Part shown: positions 45,996 to 57,961 of the stretch, one piece after another | Position numbering within the stretch: the stretch's first letter is position 1 | Layout: the number at the start of each line of letters is the position of its first letter | From: Nocardioides dongkuii | Lineage (GTDB): Bacteria > Actinomycetota > Actinomycetes > Propionibacteriales > Nocardioidaceae | Assembly (NCBI RefSeq): GCF_014127485.1 | Contig: NZ_CP059903.1 | Location: forward strand, 1,798,001 to 1,862,000 | Length of the DNA stretch: 64,000 nucleotides | Reading direction: 5' to 3' | The notes under the pieces: generated by a model | The model's database searches: none | Seen by the model: only the letters and a program-made list of their open reading frames with translations | Told to the model about the DNA's origin: nothing | Program-made: the position numbers and the translations under genes

Positions 45996-48338
45996 ATGAC
46001 TCAAGTTTTCGAAGGGGAGGGCGCTGCCTCGTCCAGCCGCCTTCCGGTGTTGTTCGTCTCCGACCTCGTGGTCCTGCCGGGCATGGTCGTCCCGCTCGAG
46101 CTGGACGAGTCCTCCCTGGCCGCCATCGACGCCGCCCGCGCCAGCAGCGAAGGTCGGCTCCTCGTCGTCCCGCGGCTCGAGGACCGCTACGCGTCGTACG
46201 GCGTGATCGCGTCCGTAGAGCGGGTGGGCCGGTTCAGCGGGGGCGGTCCCGCGGCCGTCCTCAAGGCCGAGCGCCGCGGCCGGATCGGCACCGGCGTGAC
46301 CGGACCCGGCGCGGCCCTGTGGGTCGAGGTCGAGGCGGTCGACGACCACGTCAGCGACCGCGCCCGCGAGCTCGCCGAGGAGTACAAGAGGCTGGTCGTC
46401 GCCGTGCTCCAGCGGCGCGAGGCCTGGCAGGTCATCGACTCGGTCCACCAGATGAGCGACCCGAGCGCGATCGCCGACGCTGCCGGCTACGCGCCGTACC
46501 TCTCCGTCGACCGCAAGTGGGAGCTGCTGGAGAACCCGGACGTCGAGTCCCGGCTCGAGGCCCTGATGGGCTGGACGCGGGACCACCTCGCCGAGGCCGA
46601 GCTCACCGACAAGATCGGTGAGGACGTCCGCGAGGGGATGGAGAAGAGCCAGCGTGAGTTCCTGCTGCGCCAGCAGCTCGCCGCGATCCGCAAGGAGCTC
46701 GGCGAGGGCGAGCCCGAGGGGGCCGACGACTACCGCGGTCGCGTCGAGGCCGCCGACGTCCCGGACGCCGTGCGCGAGGCGCTGCTGCGGGAGGTCGACA
46801 AGCTGGAGCGCTCCAGCGAGCAGAGCCCCGAGAACGGGTGGATCCGGACCTGGCTGGACACGGTGCTCGAGCTGCCGTGGAACGTCACGACCGAGGACTC
46901 CACCGACGTGGTCGAGGCCCGTGCCGTGCTCGACGCCGACCACCACGGCCTCGACGAGGTCAAGGAGCGCATCGTCGAGTACCTCGCCGTCCGCAGCCGG
47001 CGTGCCGAGCGCGGGCTGCACGTCGTCGGCGGCCGCGGCTCCGGCGCGGTGATCCTGCTCGCCGGTCCTCCTGGAGTCGGCAAGACGTCGCTCGGTGAGT
47101 CGGTCGCGCGAGCGCTCGGGCGGAAGTTCGTCCGCGTCGCCCTCGGCGGGGTCAGGGACGAGGCCGAGATCCGCGGACACCGGCGGACGTACGTCGGTGC
47201 GCTCCCGGGCCGGGTCGTCCGGGCGATCAAGGAGGCCGGTTCGATGAACCCGGTCGTCCTGCTCGACGAGGTCGACAAGGTCGGTGCGGACCACCGGGGT
47301 GACCCGGCCGCCGCCCTGCTCGAGGTGCTCGACCCGGCGCAGAACCACACGTTCCGCGACCACTACCTCGAGCTCGACCTGGACCTGTCCGACGTGCTCT
47401 TCATCGCCACCGCCAACGTGGTCGAGCAGATCCCGTCCGCGCTGCTGGACCGGATGGAGCTGGTGACCCTGGACGGCTACACCGAGGACGACAAGGTCGC
47501 GATCGCGCGCGACTTCCTGCTGCCTCGGCAGCTCGAGCGCGCCGCGCTGACCGACGACGAGGTCACGATCTCGGACGCGGCGCTGCGCGAGATCGCGGCC
47601 AACTACACCCGCGAGGCCGGCGTACGACAGATGGAGCGCCTCCTCGCGAAGGCGCTGCGCAAGGCGGCGACCCGGCTGGCGACCGGGGCCGAACGGGTCG
47701 ACATCGACCTGGCGGACCTCAAGGACCTCGTCGGACGGCCGCGGTTCACCCCGGAGGCCCACGAGCGCACGGCGGTGCCCGGCGTCTCGACCGGGCTGGC
47801 CGTGACCGGGCTCGGCGGGGACGTGCTCTTCATCGAGGCGTCCGCGCACGAGGGCCCGGCCGGGTTGACCCTCACCGGCCAGCTGGGCGACGTGATGAAG
47901 GAGTCGGCGCAGATCGCCCTGACCTTCGTGCGCTCGCACGCGGCCGAGCTGGGTGTCGACCAGGCGTTCTTCGACCGGGCCATCCACGTGCACGTGCCGG
48001 CGGGGGCGACCCCGAAGGACGGGCCGTCCGCCGGCATCACGATGGTGACCGCCCTGGCCTCGCTCGCCACGGGGCGCCCGGTGCGCTCCGAGGTCGGCAT
48101 GACGGGCGAGGTCACCCTCAACGGCCGGGTGCTCCCGATCGGCGGCCTCAAGCAGAAGCTGCTCGCTGCCCAGCGCAACGGGCTGACCGAGGTGTTCATC
48201 CCGCTCCGCAACGAGCCCGACCTGGACGACGTGCCCGCCGAGGTCCTGGAGACGCTGACCGTGCACGTGGTCGGCGACGTCCTCGACGTGGTCCGCGGGG
48301 CGCTGTCCCCGTCAGGCGCCACCGCGGTCGCCGCCTGA
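45996..48338 (+). CDS. lon: ATP-dependent protease Lon
   Basis: 780 aa. N-terminal LON substrate domain (LPVLFVSDLVVLPGMVVPLE), AAA+ with Walker A GPPGVGKT and sensor/arginine region, and protease domain with the Ser-Lys dyad S678 (KDGPSAGIT) and K719 (GGLKQKLLAA). Degrades misfolded and regulatory proteins in the cytoplasm. ATG at 45996; a ClgR-like palindrome upstream suggests stress induction. Only about half of actinobacteria keep Lon besides the proteasome and Clp (general knowledge). Confidence 0.95.
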   Translation: MTQVFEGEGAASSSRLPVLFVSDLVVLPGMVVPLELDESSLAAIDAARASSEGRLLVVPRLEDRYASYGVIASVERVGRFSGGGPAAVLKAERRGRIGTGVTGPGAALWVEVEAVDDHVSDRARELAEEYKRLVVAVLQRREAWQVIDSVHQMSDPSAIADAAGYAPYLSVDRKWELLENPDVESRLEALMGWTRDHLAEAELTDKIGEDVREGMEKSQREFLLRQQLAAIRKELGEGEPEGADDYRGRVEAADVPDAVREALLREVDKLERSSEQSPENGWIRTWLDTVLELPWNVTTEDSTDVVEARAVLDADHHGLDEVKERIVEYLAVRSRRAERGLHVVGGRGSGAVILLAGPPGVGKTSLGESVARALGRKFVRVALGGVRDEAEIRGHRRTYVGALPGRVVRAIKEAGSMNPVVLLDEVDKVGADHRGDPAAALLEVLDPAQNHTFRDHYLELDLDLSDVLFIATANVVEQIPSALLDRMELVTLDGYTEDDKVAIARDFLLPRQLERAALTDDEVTISDAALREIAANYTREAGVRQMERLLAKALRKAATRLATGAERVDIDLADLKDLVGRPRFTPEAHERTAVPGVSTGLAVTGLGGDVLFIEASAHEGPAGLTLTGQLGDVMKESAQIALTFVRSHAAELGVDQAFFDRAIHVHVPAGATPKDGPSAGITMVTALASLATGRPVRSEVGMTGEVTLNGRVLPIGGLKQKLLAAQRNGLTEVFIPLRNEPDLDDVPAEVLETLTVHVVGDVLDVVRGALSPSGATAVAA

Positions 48339-48488
48339 TCGCCGCCGGATGAGCAGGCACTTCTGAGCGAGACGTTACCTGCCGGAATCACGGACGACCC
48401 CGGGCGACTCATCGGTTCGCTAGGTTCCGGCAGGTACGCGGCTCCACGGCCGCGGAGACGATGTGGCTCGCACCCGAGGGAAGTGCTC

Positions 48489-50666
<2,178 letters not shown>

Positions 50667-50898
50667 GGGCACTCGGACTGACCGGCAGCGGCCACATCGG
50701 CAGTGCGCTCGGGCGCGTCGCCGAGGGATGGGGATCCAGCGCGACCTGCCGCCGTACGCCGGGCTGTACATCGGATGAGGCCGGGCAGGCCCGCCGCGTC
50801 GACGCGGCCCTGCTGGGCGGAAACCGGGCGGCGGCCCGGGGGAGGCGGCCGATACGATCGAACGGTTCGCCCCATCCCGCCTGACACCAGGAGCAACA

Positions 50899-52893
50899 GT
50901 GCCCGACATCAAGGTCGTCCTCGTCACCGCCGACGCGCGTGAGGACCGGACGACCACGGCGGGCACCAAGGCCTGGGAGCTCTTCAGCGAGGACGCGACG
51001 GTGATCGCCTCCCGGGTCAACGGGGAGCTCAAGGACCTGTCCTACGAGCTCGCCGACGGCGACCAGGTCGAGGGCGTGGCCATCGACAGCAAGGACGGCC
51101 ACGACATCCTGCGGCACTCGACCGCCCACGTGATGGCGCAGGCGGTGCAGCAGCTGTTCCCGGACGCCAAGCTCGGCATCGGCCCGCCGGTGGAGAACGG
51201 CTTCTACTACGACTTCGACGTGCCGACGCCGTTCGTGCCCGAGGACCTCGCCAAGATCGAGACCGCGATGCGGAAGATCATCAAGGAGGGCCAGCGGTTC
51301 GAGCGCCGGGTCACCACCGACGCCGACGCCCTCAACGAGCTGCAGGACGAGCCGTACAAGCTCGAGCTGATCGGCCTCAAGGGGTCGGGCAAGAGCGACG
51401 ACGCGGCCGAGGGCGCGAGCGTCGAGGTCGGCGCCGGCGAGCTGACCATCTACGACAACGTCCGCCGCAACGGCGACGTCGCGTGGAGCGACCTGTGCCG
51501 CGGCCCGCACCTGCCCACCACCAAGCGGATCCCGGCCTTCAAGCTGATGCGCAGCGCCGCGGCGTACTGGCGCGGCGACGAGAAGAACAAGCAGCTCCAG
51601 CGCATCTACGGCACCGCCTGGGAGTCGAAGGAGGCCCTCGAGGCGCACCTGCACCGGATCGAGGAGGCCGAGCGCCGCGACCACCGCAAGCTCGGCCGCG
51701 ACCTCGACCTGTTCAGCTTCCCCGACGAGATCGGGTCCGGCCTTCCGGTGTTCCACCCCAAGGGCGGGGTGATCAAGCGCGAGATGGAGGACTACGTCCG
51801 CCGCCGGCACATCGAGGAGGGCTTCGAGTACGTCGGCACGCCGCACATCGCCAAGGAGGGGCTCTTCTACACCTCCGGGCACCTGCCCTACTACGGCGAG
51901 GGGATGTTCCCGGCGCTCGACGTCGACGGCATGAAGTACCGCCTGAAGGCGATGAACTGCCCCATGCACAACCTCATCTACCGCTCCCGCCAGCGCTCCT
52001 ACCGTGAGCTGCCGCTGCGGCTCTTCGAGTTCGGCTCGGTCTACCGGCACGAGAAGTCCGGCGTCGTGCACGGCCTGACCCGGGTCCGCGGGTTCGCCCA
52101 GGACGACTCCCACTCCTACGTCACCCCCGAGCAGGCGCCGGGGGAGATCAAGCACCTCCTCGACTTCTGCCTCGGTCTCTTCCGCGACTTCGGGCTCCAC
52201 GACTTCTACCTCGAGCTCTCGACCCGCGACGACTCCAAGCCGGACAAGTTCATCGGCTCCGACGAGGACTGGGCGATGGCCACCGAGGTGCTGCGCCAGG
52301 TCTGCGAGGAGTCCGGCCTGGAGCTCGTGCCGGACCCGGGCGGGGCGGCCTACTACGGCCCCAAGGTGTCGGTGCAGGCGCGCGACGCGATCGGCCGCAC
52401 CTGGCAGATGTCGACGATCCAGTACGACTTCAACCAGCCGTCGGCCGACCGGTTCAACCTCGAGTACGTCGCCGCCGACGGCACCCGTCAGCAGCCGGTG
52501 ATGATCCACTCGGCGAAGTTCGGCTCGATCGAGCGGTTCCTCGGCGTGCTCGTCGAGCACTACGCCGGTGCGTTCCCCCCGTGGCTCGCGCCGGTGCAGG
52601 TGCAGGCGATCCCGGTCGCCGACACCTTCAGCGACTACCTGCACGACGTCGCCCGCCGGATGCGCAGCCAGGGGATCCGGGTCGAGGTCGACGACGCCGA
52701 CGAGCGGATGCAGAAGAAGATCCGCAACGCCCAGCTGCAGAAGGTGCCGTTCATGATGATCGCCGGCGCCGACGACGTGGAGGCCGGCGCGGTCTCGTTC
52801 CGGTACCGCGACGGGCGCCAGGACAACGGCGTACCCCTCGACGAGGCGATCCAGCGGGTCGTCGACGCGGTCGCCTCGCGCGAGCAGGTCTGA
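50899..52893 (+). CDS. thrS: Threonyl-tRNA synthetase
   Basis: 664 aa. TGS domain at the N-terminus, editing domain with [11 protein letters not shown], class II core with motif 2 (RYRHEKSG-type: [19 protein letters not shown]), [20 protein letters not shown], and the anticodon-binding C-terminus. GTG start with AGGAG 6 nt upstream; a TACGAT -10 at 50853-50858 leaves a ~35-nt leader, too short for a T-box. The 232 bp before it holds no gene. Confidence 0.95.
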   Translation: MPDIKVVLVTADAREDRTTTAGTKAWELFSEDATVIASRVNGELKDLSYELADGDQVEGVAIDSKDGHDILRHSTAHVMAQAVQQLFPDAKLGIGPPVENGFYYDFDVPTPFVPEDLAKIETAMRKIIKEGQRFERRVTTDADALNELQDEPYKLELIGLKGSGKSDDAAEGASVEVGAGELTIYDNVRRNGDVAWSDLCRGPHLPTTKRIPAFKLMRSAAAYWRGDEKNKQLQRIYGTAWESKEALEAHLHRIEEAERRDHRKLGRDLDLFSFPDEIGSGLPVFHPKGGVIKREMEDYVRRRHIEEGFEYVGTPHIAKEGLFYTSGHLPYYGEGMFPALDVDGMKYRLKAMNCPMHNLIYRSRQRSYRELPLRLFEFGSVYRHEKSGVVHGLTRVRGFAQDDSHSYVTPEQAPGEIKHLLDFCLGLFRDFGLHDFYLELSTRDDSKPDKFIGSDEDWAMATEVLRQVCEESGLELVPDPGGAAYYGPKVSVQARDAIGRTWQMSTIQYDFNQPSADRFNLEYVAADGTRQQPVMIHSAKFGSIERFLGVLVEHYAGAFPPWLAPVQVQAIPVADTFSDYLHDVARRMRSQGIRVEVDDADERMQKKIRNAQLQKVPFMMIAGADDVEAGAVSFRYRDGRQDNGVPLDEAIQRVVDAVASREQV

Positions 52894-52898
52894 GCGCA

Positions 52899-53861
52899 GT
52901 GGTCCGGCGTACGGCGGGTCTCCTCGCCGTCGCCGGACTGCTCGTTGCGTGCTCCTCCTCGCCTTCGCCGTCGGAGCCTGCTGCGGAGCCGGACCGCCCC
53001 GGGAAGGCCCGGCCGTCCTCGGTGGTCGAGCCCGTGCAGGACGAGGAGTCCTCGCGGATGCGTGCGCTGGCCGACCTCGCCGAGCAGCAGGCGGCGACGG
53101 GGCCGGAGCCGCGTGCGCCCGAGCCGCGGCCCAGCGGCGAGCCGGTGCTCGGCTCCGACATCTCCTGGCCGCAGTGCCCCCGCGGCCTCGGCATCCCGGA
53201 GCGCCCGACGCTGGGCATGCCGATGCCGCTGCCCGAGGCGGAGTACGTGGTGCTCGGGCTGACCAACGGACCCGGGTTCACCGACAACCCCTGCCTCGCC
53301 GACCAGGTCGAGCGGGTGCGCTCCCGCGGCCTGATGGCTTCGGCGTACGCCGTGGCGAGCCTGCCGGACGCCGCGGCGATCAAGACGCACGGCCAGGACG
53401 GGCCGTACGACGGCGCGACCGACCTCGGCGCGCTGGCCAACACCGGCTACCAGCAGGCGCTGCGAAACGTCGCCACCATGCGGCGCGCCGGGCTCAACAC
53501 CCCGATCGTCTGGGTCGACGTGGAGCCCGTGCCGGACTTCGACTGGGGACCCGACCCGAACGCGAACGGCGCGGTCGTCGAAGGTGCGGTGCGCGGCTAC
53601 ACCGACGCCGGCTACCGCGCCGGCGTCTACTCCACCCCCGCCCTGTGGGCCGAGGTCGTCGGCGACCTCGCCCTGGGCCTGCCCGAGTGGCGCGCGGCCG
53701 GCGAGACCTCGCGCGCCGAGGCGCTGAGCCGCTGCGCCCGGAGCTGGTCGATCCAGGGCGGCGACGGCGTGCTCGGCCAGTGGCTCGAGGCCTCGCGCGA
53801 CCAGAACGTCACCTGTCCCGGCGTCGAGGCCGACCTCGGCCGGTGGTTCCACCAGTACTGA
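52899..53861 (+). CDS. Lipoprotein with a glycoside hydrolase 25-like/DUF1906-like domain
   Basis: 320 aa from the GTG at 52899, 5 nt after thrS. Lipobox LLVAC at ~residues 15-19, then a Ser/Pro/Glu-rich linker to ~residue 80, then a TIM-barrel-like domain: GSDISWPQCP, YVVLGLTNGPGFTDNPCL, RGLMASAYAVASLP, IVWVDVEPV, and AGVYSTPALW. The DxE in VDVEP is where the GH25-type acid sits, so cell-wall binding or cleavage outside the membrane is likely. Activity not certain. Confidence 0.75.
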   Translation: MVRRTAGLLAVAGLLVACSSSPSPSEPAAEPDRPGKARPSSVVEPVQDEESSRMRALADLAEQQAATGPEPRAPEPRPSGEPVLGSDISWPQCPRGLGIPERPTLGMPMPLPEAEYVVLGLTNGPGFTDNPCLADQVERVRSRGLMASAYAVASLPDAAAIKTHGQDGPYDGATDLGALANTGYQQALRNVATMRRAGLNTPIVWVDVEPVPDFDWGPDPNANGAVVEGAVRGYTDAGYRAGVYSTPALWAEVVGDLALGLPEWRAAGETSRAEALSRCARSWSIQGGDGVLGQWLEASRDQNVTCPGVEADLGRWFHQY

Positions 53862-53869
53862 CGCCCGGA

Positions 53870-54348
53870 GGTCGAGCAGCGAGGAGCGCCAGCGACGAGC
53901 GTTGTCGAGACCCCCGCAGGGTGGAGGTGGCGGTGGTGGTCGCCGTACGTCGTCGGGTTTCCGGGGTCTCGACAACGGTCAGGCGCTGCGCGCCTTCCCT
54001 GCTCGACCACCGGCAGCGCCGGGGCGCCTTCGCTGCTCGACCACCGAAGGGGGCGGCCCGGTGGTCGAGCAGCGAGGAGCGCCAGCGACGAGCGGTGTCG
54101 AGACCCCCGCAGCGTGGAGGTGGCGGTGGTCGCCGTCGTACGTGGGGGTTCCGGGTATCGACTTCGCCGGTGGTCGAGCAGCGAGGAGCGCCAGCGACGA
54201 GCGTTGTCGAGACCCCCGCAGCGTGCGTGGGGCCTCGATCATCGTCGTACGTCGGGTTTCCGGGGTCTCGACAACGGTCAGGCGCTGCGCGCCTTCCCTG
54301 CTCGACCACCGGCAGCGCTGCGCGCCTTCCCTGCTCGACCACCGGAGC
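53870..54348. repeat. Cluster of inverted GC-rich dispersed repeats
   Basis: Core unit GGTCGAGCAGCGAGGAGCGC followed by CAGCGACGAGCG(T/G)TGTCGAGACCCC. Direct copies at 53870-53920, 54062-54112 and 54172-54222; inverted, diverged copies at 53963-54013 and 54263-54313 (GGGGTCTCGACAACGGTCAG...CTGCTCGACCACC); half copies at 54026-54046 and 54317-54344. A ~45-bp spacer with GTCGTACGTCGGGTTTCCGG-like sequence lies between direct and inverted copies. No gene in this 530-bp gap. The unit resembles dispersed repeats I know from Nocardioides genomes. Confidence 0.75.
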
Positions 54349-54388
54349 GGTGCTGCGGGCGCGCCCACCTATGTGCTGAGGTGGGTCC

Positions 54389-54853
54389 ATGCCGCGCAGG
54401 ATCGCCACCACCACGCCCGTCGACCGCGACGCGATGCTGGACTTCGTCCGGCCGCGCCACCACCTGGTCCTGATCACCACCCGCGCGAACGGCAGCCCGC
54501 AGGCCTCGCCGGTGACCGGCGGGGTGGACCAGGAGGGCCGGATCGTGATCTCGACGTACCCCGACCGCGCGAAGGCGGTCAACGCCCGCCGCCGTCCGGA
54601 GGTCAGCGTGCTGGTGCTCTCCGATCAGTTCGACGACGCCTGGGTGCAGGTCGACGGCACCGCGGAGGTGATCGACCCGCCGGACTCGGTGGAGCCGCTG
54701 GTCGACTACTTCCGCTGCATCGCGGGGGAGCACCCCGACTGGGACGAGTACCGCCAGGCGATGCGGGACCAGGGCAAGTCCCTGATCCGGGTCACCCCGA
54801 CGCACTGGTCGCCGATCGCCACCGGCGGGTTCCCGCCGCGGCTCGCTGACTGA
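54389..54853 (+). CDS. PPOX-class F420-dependent oxidoreductase-like protein
   Basis: 154 aa split beta-barrel flavin/F420-binding fold of the PNPOx family: HLVLITTRANGSPQASPVTGGVD, YPDRAKAVNARRRPEVSVLVL, WVQVDGTAEVID, and LIRVTPTHW near the end. Small actinobacterial members use F420 and reduce varied substrates; physiological role unknown. GAGG 8 nt before ATG. Eight nt before the next gene, so probably co-transcribed. Confidence 0.8.
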   Translation: MPRRIATTTPVDRDAMLDFVRPRHHLVLITTRANGSPQASPVTGGVDQEGRIVISTYPDRAKAVNARRRPEVSVLVLSDQFDDAWVQVDGTAEVIDPPDSVEPLVDYFRCIAGEHPDWDEYRQAMRDQGKSLIRVTPTHWSPIATGGFPPRLAD

Positions 54854-54861
54854 GCCCCACC

Positions 54862-55962
54862 GTGCTCCGGCTCGCGCGCGAGGACGCCCGGCGGATCGCC
54901 GTCCAGGCCCAGCTGCTCGACCTGCCGCGGCCGGACGACGTGCTGGACGTCGTGCGGCACCTGACGTTCCTCCAGCTCGAGCCGACGTCCGCGGTCGCGC
55001 CGAGCGCCGACGTGGTGCTGTGGAGCCGGATCGGCTCGGCGTACGACCCCGCCGAGCTGCAGGACCTGCTCGACCGCCAGGCGCTCGTCGAGCACCACCA
55101 GCTCGCGCGGCCGGCCGAGGACCTGGCGCTCTTCCGTGCGGAGATGGCGGCCTGGCCCGGGCCGCCGCCGCTCAAGGGGTGGCAGGAGCAGTGCGCCGAC
55201 TGGGTGGCGGCCAACGACGGCTGCCGCCGCGACATCCTCGAGCTGCTGCGCCAGGACGGCCCGCTCCCGCTGCGCGAGCTGCCGGACACCTGCGTGGTCC
55301 CGTGGCGCTCGAGCGGCTGGAACAACGCCAAGAACGTCAAGATGCTCGTCGGCCTGATGGTCGAGCGGGGCGAGGTGGCCCGCGCCGGGCGCGAGGGGCG
55401 CGAGGTGCTCTGGGACCTCGCGAGCCGGGTCTACCCCGACGTCCCGGTGCCGGACGCCGACACCGCCCGGCGGACCCGCGGCGTACGACGCCTCGCCGCG
55501 CTCGGGATCGCCCGCGCCACGGCGCCGGTCAGCCCGACGGAGCCCGACGACGTCGGGCAGGCGGGCGAGCCCGCGGTCGTCGAGGGCGTGAAGGGGGAGT
55601 GGCGGGTCGACCCGGCGCTGCTCGACCGGCCGTTCACCGGCCGCACGGCGCTGCTCTCGCCGCTCGACCGGCTGGTCTTCGACCGCAGACGGATGACGGA
55701 GCTCTTCGGGTTCGACTACCAGCTGGAGATGTACAAGCCCGCCGAGAAGCGGCGCTGGGGCTACTGGGCGATGCCGGTCCTGCACGGCGACCAGCTCGTC
55801 GGCAAGCTCGACGCCACCGCCGACCGCCGGGCCGGGGCGCTGTACGTCGACGCCGTGCACGAGGACGAGCCGCTGGCGCCCGACGTCCGCGAGGCCGTGG
55901 ACGCCGAGATCGAGGACCTGGCCCGCTGGCTGCGCCTCGAGCTGGTCCGCAACGACCGCTAA
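54862..55962 (+). CDS. YcaQ-family winged-helix DNA glycosylase-like protein
   Basis: 366 aa, GTG start. HTH_42/YcaQ family: AREDARRIAVQAQLLD, FLQLEPTSAVAPSADVVLWSRI, LVEHHQLARP, SPLDRLVFDRRRMTELFGFDYQLEMYKPAEKRRWGYWAMPVLHGDQLVGKLD-type C-terminal block. YcaQ/AlkX unhooks DNA interstrand crosslinks and excises N7-alkyl adducts. The catalytic QxQ/QxD of YcaQ was not located with certainty, so enzymatic activity is inferred. Its stop overlaps the convergent GNAT gene by 4 nt. Confidence 0.8.
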   Translation: MLRLAREDARRIAVQAQLLDLPRPDDVLDVVRHLTFLQLEPTSAVAPSADVVLWSRIGSAYDPAELQDLLDRQALVEHHQLARPAEDLALFRAEMAAWPGPPPLKGWQEQCADWVAANDGCRRDILELLRQDGPLPLRELPDTCVVPWRSSGWNNAKNVKMLVGLMVERGEVARAGREGREVLWDLASRVYPDVPVPDADTARRTRGVRRLAALGIARATAPVSPTEPDDVGQAGEPAVVEGVKGEWRVDPALLDRPFTGRTALLSPLDRLVFDRRRMTELFGFDYQLEMYKPAEKRRWGYWAMPVLHGDQLVGKLDATADRRAGALYVDAVHEDEPLAPDVREAVDAEIEDLARWLRLELVRNDR

Positions 55963-56441
55963 CGGACCCGCTTGACGTACCTCCGGCACGGCGAGACGTA
56001 CGTCGTGCCGGCCACCGTCACCTCGTACGGCAGGTCGCCGCCGTCGCGCCAGCCGCACCGCTCGTAGAAGCGGCGGGCGCGGGCGTTGCCGACCACGACG
56101 GCCAGCCACGCCTCGTCGTACCCCTGCGCCGCGACCTGGCGCTCCGCCTCGGCGAGCAGCACCGTGGCGACGCCGGACCCGCGGTGGGCAGCGTCGACGA
56201 ACACCTGCTCGACCTCGTCGCCCACGACCATGACGAACCCGGCGAGCACGCCGTCGACCTCCGCGACCGTGGTGTCACCGACGCGCGCGGGCGTGCGCTC
56301 GCGGAACCCGGCCAGGGTGCGCGCTGCGGTGAGCCCGTCGGGGACGTGCCCGGCGTGGCCGCCGTGCCAGGCCGCGTGCCAGAGATCGGCCACCGCGGCG
56401 GCGTCGTCTGCGGTGCCGGGACGCAGGGTCGTGACGCTCAC
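55959..56441 (-). CDS. GNAT-family N-acetyltransferase
   Basis: 160 aa, GTG start at 56441 with TAGGGT ending 6 nt upstream. GNAT fold with the acetyl-CoA loop HRGSGVATVLL and the C-terminal NARARRFYERCGW. Substrate unknown. Shares a palindromic -10 with the divergent HIT gene. Confidence 0.85.
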   Translation of the reverse strand: MSVTTLRPGTADDAAAVADLWHAAWHGGHAGHVPDGLTAARTLAGFRERTPARVGDTTVAEVDGVLAGFVMVVGDEVEQVFVDAAHRGSGVATVLLAEAERQVAAQGYDEAWLAVVVGNARARRFYERCGWRDGGDLPYEVTVAGTTYVSPCRRYVKRVR

Positions 56442-56447
56442 CCGGCC

Positions 56448-56457
56448 ACCCTAGGGT
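56448..56457. promoter_or_regulatory. Palindromic -10 shared by the GNAT and HIT genes
   Basis: ACCCTAGGGT: TAGGGT on both strands. The plus copy ends 7 nt before the HIT ATG (56465), the minus copy ends 6 nt before the GNAT GTG (56441). Confidence 0.55.
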
Positions 56458-56464
56458 GGGTGCC

Positions 56465-57019
56465 ATGAGCCAGCCCGAGGAGCCGCTGCGCCAGGACGGC
56501 ATCGGCGCGCCCGACGACCTCGACCGTCTCTGGACGCCGCACCGGATGGCCTACATCCGTGGCGAGAACAAGCCGATCGACGCGACGTCGGGGGAGTGCC
56601 CGTTCTGCCGGATCCCGTCGCTGGCCGACGACGAGGGGCTGGTCGTGCACCGGGGGGCACTGTCGTACGCGGTGCTGAACCTCTACCCGTACGCTCCGGG
56701 GCACCTGATGGTCTGCCCCTACCGCCACATCGCCGACTACACCGAGACGACCGACGAGGAGGCGGCGGAGATCGCCGACCTCACCCGGACGGCGATGCGC
56801 GTCATCCGCACCGTCTCGGGGGCCGGCGGCTTCAACATCGGCATGAACCAGGGGCACGTCGCCGGCGCCGGGATCGCGGCGCACCTGCACCAGCACGTCG
56901 TACCGCGGTGGCCCGGGGACCAGAACTTCATGCCGATCATCGGGCGCACCAAGACGCTGCCCGAGCTGCTCGGCGACACCCGGGCGCTGTTCGCCCGGGC
57001 GTGGCCCGCGTCCGACTAG
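56465..57019 (+). CDS. HIT-domain protein, probable AP4A phosphorylase
   Basis: 184 aa from the ATG at 56465 (an in-frame GTG at 56456 lies inside the promoter). Zinc-like CPFC near residue 40, and the histidine triad AHLHQHVVPRW. Genes of this type upstream of pgsA in actinobacteria (Rv2613c in M. tuberculosis) encode diadenosine tetraphosphate phosphorylases, which supports that reaction here. Leaderless promoter; its stop overlaps the convergent 46-aa gene by 4 nt. Confidence 0.85.
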   Translation: MSQPEEPLRQDGIGAPDDLDRLWTPHRMAYIRGENKPIDATSGECPFCRIPSLADDEGLVVHRGALSYAVLNLYPYAPGHLMVCPYRHIADYTETTDEEAAEIADLTRTAMRVIRTVSGAGGFNIGMNQGHVAGAGIAAHLHQHVVPRWPGDQNFMPIIGRTKTLPELLGDTRALFARAWPASD

Positions 57020-57156
57020 CGCTTCTTGCCGCCGCTCAGCCCCTCCATGGAGCTGCCGGCGTCCTGGGCCGCCTTGTCGCGCTTCTCGCCCCGCTTCTCC
57101 TTGATGGACTTCCCGGTCTTCTTGGTCATGCCTTGGCGCGGCGACTTGTCGCTCAT
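57016..57156 (-). CDS. Small basic protein, function unknown
   Basis: 46 aa, highly charged (MSDKSPRQGMTKKTGKSIKE, then Lys/Arg-rich, ending GGKKR). GAGG lies 8 nt before the ATG at 57156. Short basic proteins of this type recur in actinobacteria. No known role; the lysine content suggests nucleic-acid binding. Confidence 0.65.
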   Translation of the reverse strand: MSDKSPRQGMTKKTGKSIKEKRGEKRDKAAQDAGSSMEGLSGGKKR

Positions 57157-57274
57157 GCGGGGATCCTCTGAGAGGGGGGCCTGGGTGGCTCCGTCCTGTG
57201 ACACTACGCCCCGGACCGGCCCCGGACCCGTCGTGCCCGCGCCACCGCAGACGCCCGCTAGCCTGGCTCCCGCC

Positions 57275-57898
57275 ATGATGGAACGTTTCCGCGCCTTCTG
57301 GACCAAGGTCCTCTCCCCGATCGCCCACCTGCTGATCCGGATGGGCGTCAGCGCCGACGCCGTCACGCTCGTCGGCACCATCGGCCTCAGCGCCGGCGCG
57401 CTGATCTTCTTCCCGCAGGGGATGCTGCTCACCGGCGTCCTGGTGGCGACGGCGTTCGTCTTCAGCGACCTCCTCGACGGCTACATGGCCCGCTCGCAGG
57501 GCAAGAGCAGCAAGTTCGGCGCGTTCCTCGACTCCACGCTGGACCGGATCGGCGACGGCGCGATCTTCATCGGCCTCGCGCTGTACTTCGCCGGCCCCGG
57601 CGACAGCGAGGTCTACCTCGTCCTGAGCCTGGTCTGCCTGTTGATGGGCGCGGTCACGTCGTACGCCCGCGCCAAGGCCGAGGGCCTCGGCTTCCACGCG
57701 AAGGTCGGCATCGCCGAGCGCGCCGACCGGCTGGTCGCCATCTTGGTGATGACCGGGCTGAGCGCGATCTTCGACCTGCCGATCCTGCTGCACGTGGTGC
57801 TCTGGGCGCTTGCCGCTGCCAGCACCATCACGGTGGTCCAGCGGATCTGGGTGGTACGCCGCCAGGCGCTCGCCGAGGTCGCCGACCGACCGGTCTAG
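57275..57898 (+). CDS. pgsA: CDP-alcohol phosphatidyltransferase, probable phosphatidylinositol phosphate synthase
   Basis: 207 aa, six membrane segments. The CDP-alcohol signature is complete: DLLDGYMARSQGKSSKFGAF followed by LDSTLDR (D-x2-DG-x2-AR-x8-G-x3-D-x3-D). In actinobacteria the homologue beside the HIT gene makes phosphatidylinositol phosphate from CDP-diacylglycerol and inositol phosphate. Usual followers (PIM acyltransferase, pimA) are absent; pdxS follows instead. ATG at 57275; a second Met follows at once. Confidence 0.85.
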   Translation: MMERFRAFWTKVLSPIAHLLIRMGVSADAVTLVGTIGLSAGALIFFPQGMLLTGVLVATAFVFSDLLDGYMARSQGKSSKFGAFLDSTLDRIGDGAIFIGLALYFAGPGDSEVYLVLSLVCLLMGAVTSYARAKAEGLGFHAKVGIAERADRLVAILVMTGLSAIFDLPILLHVVLWALAAASTITVVQRIWVVRRQALAEVADRPV

Positions 57899-57961
57899 GG
57901 GACCCCTCACCCGCCCTTCGCCGAATCGGGGGCGCTGGCGATCCGCCGTACGATCGGTCAC

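Noticed and set aside
48339..48488. Riboswitch before the type III glutamine synthetase
   Set aside because: 150 bp with no recognisable glutamine or glnA RNA motif core that I could identify.
50667..50898. T-box riboswitch before thrS
   Set aside because: The presumed transcription start leaves only ~35 nt of leader and no T-box (TGGNACCGCG) sequence is visible.
53870..54348. CRISPR array
   Set aside because: Repeats alternate in orientation, vary in length and the spacers are similar to each other; no cas genes.
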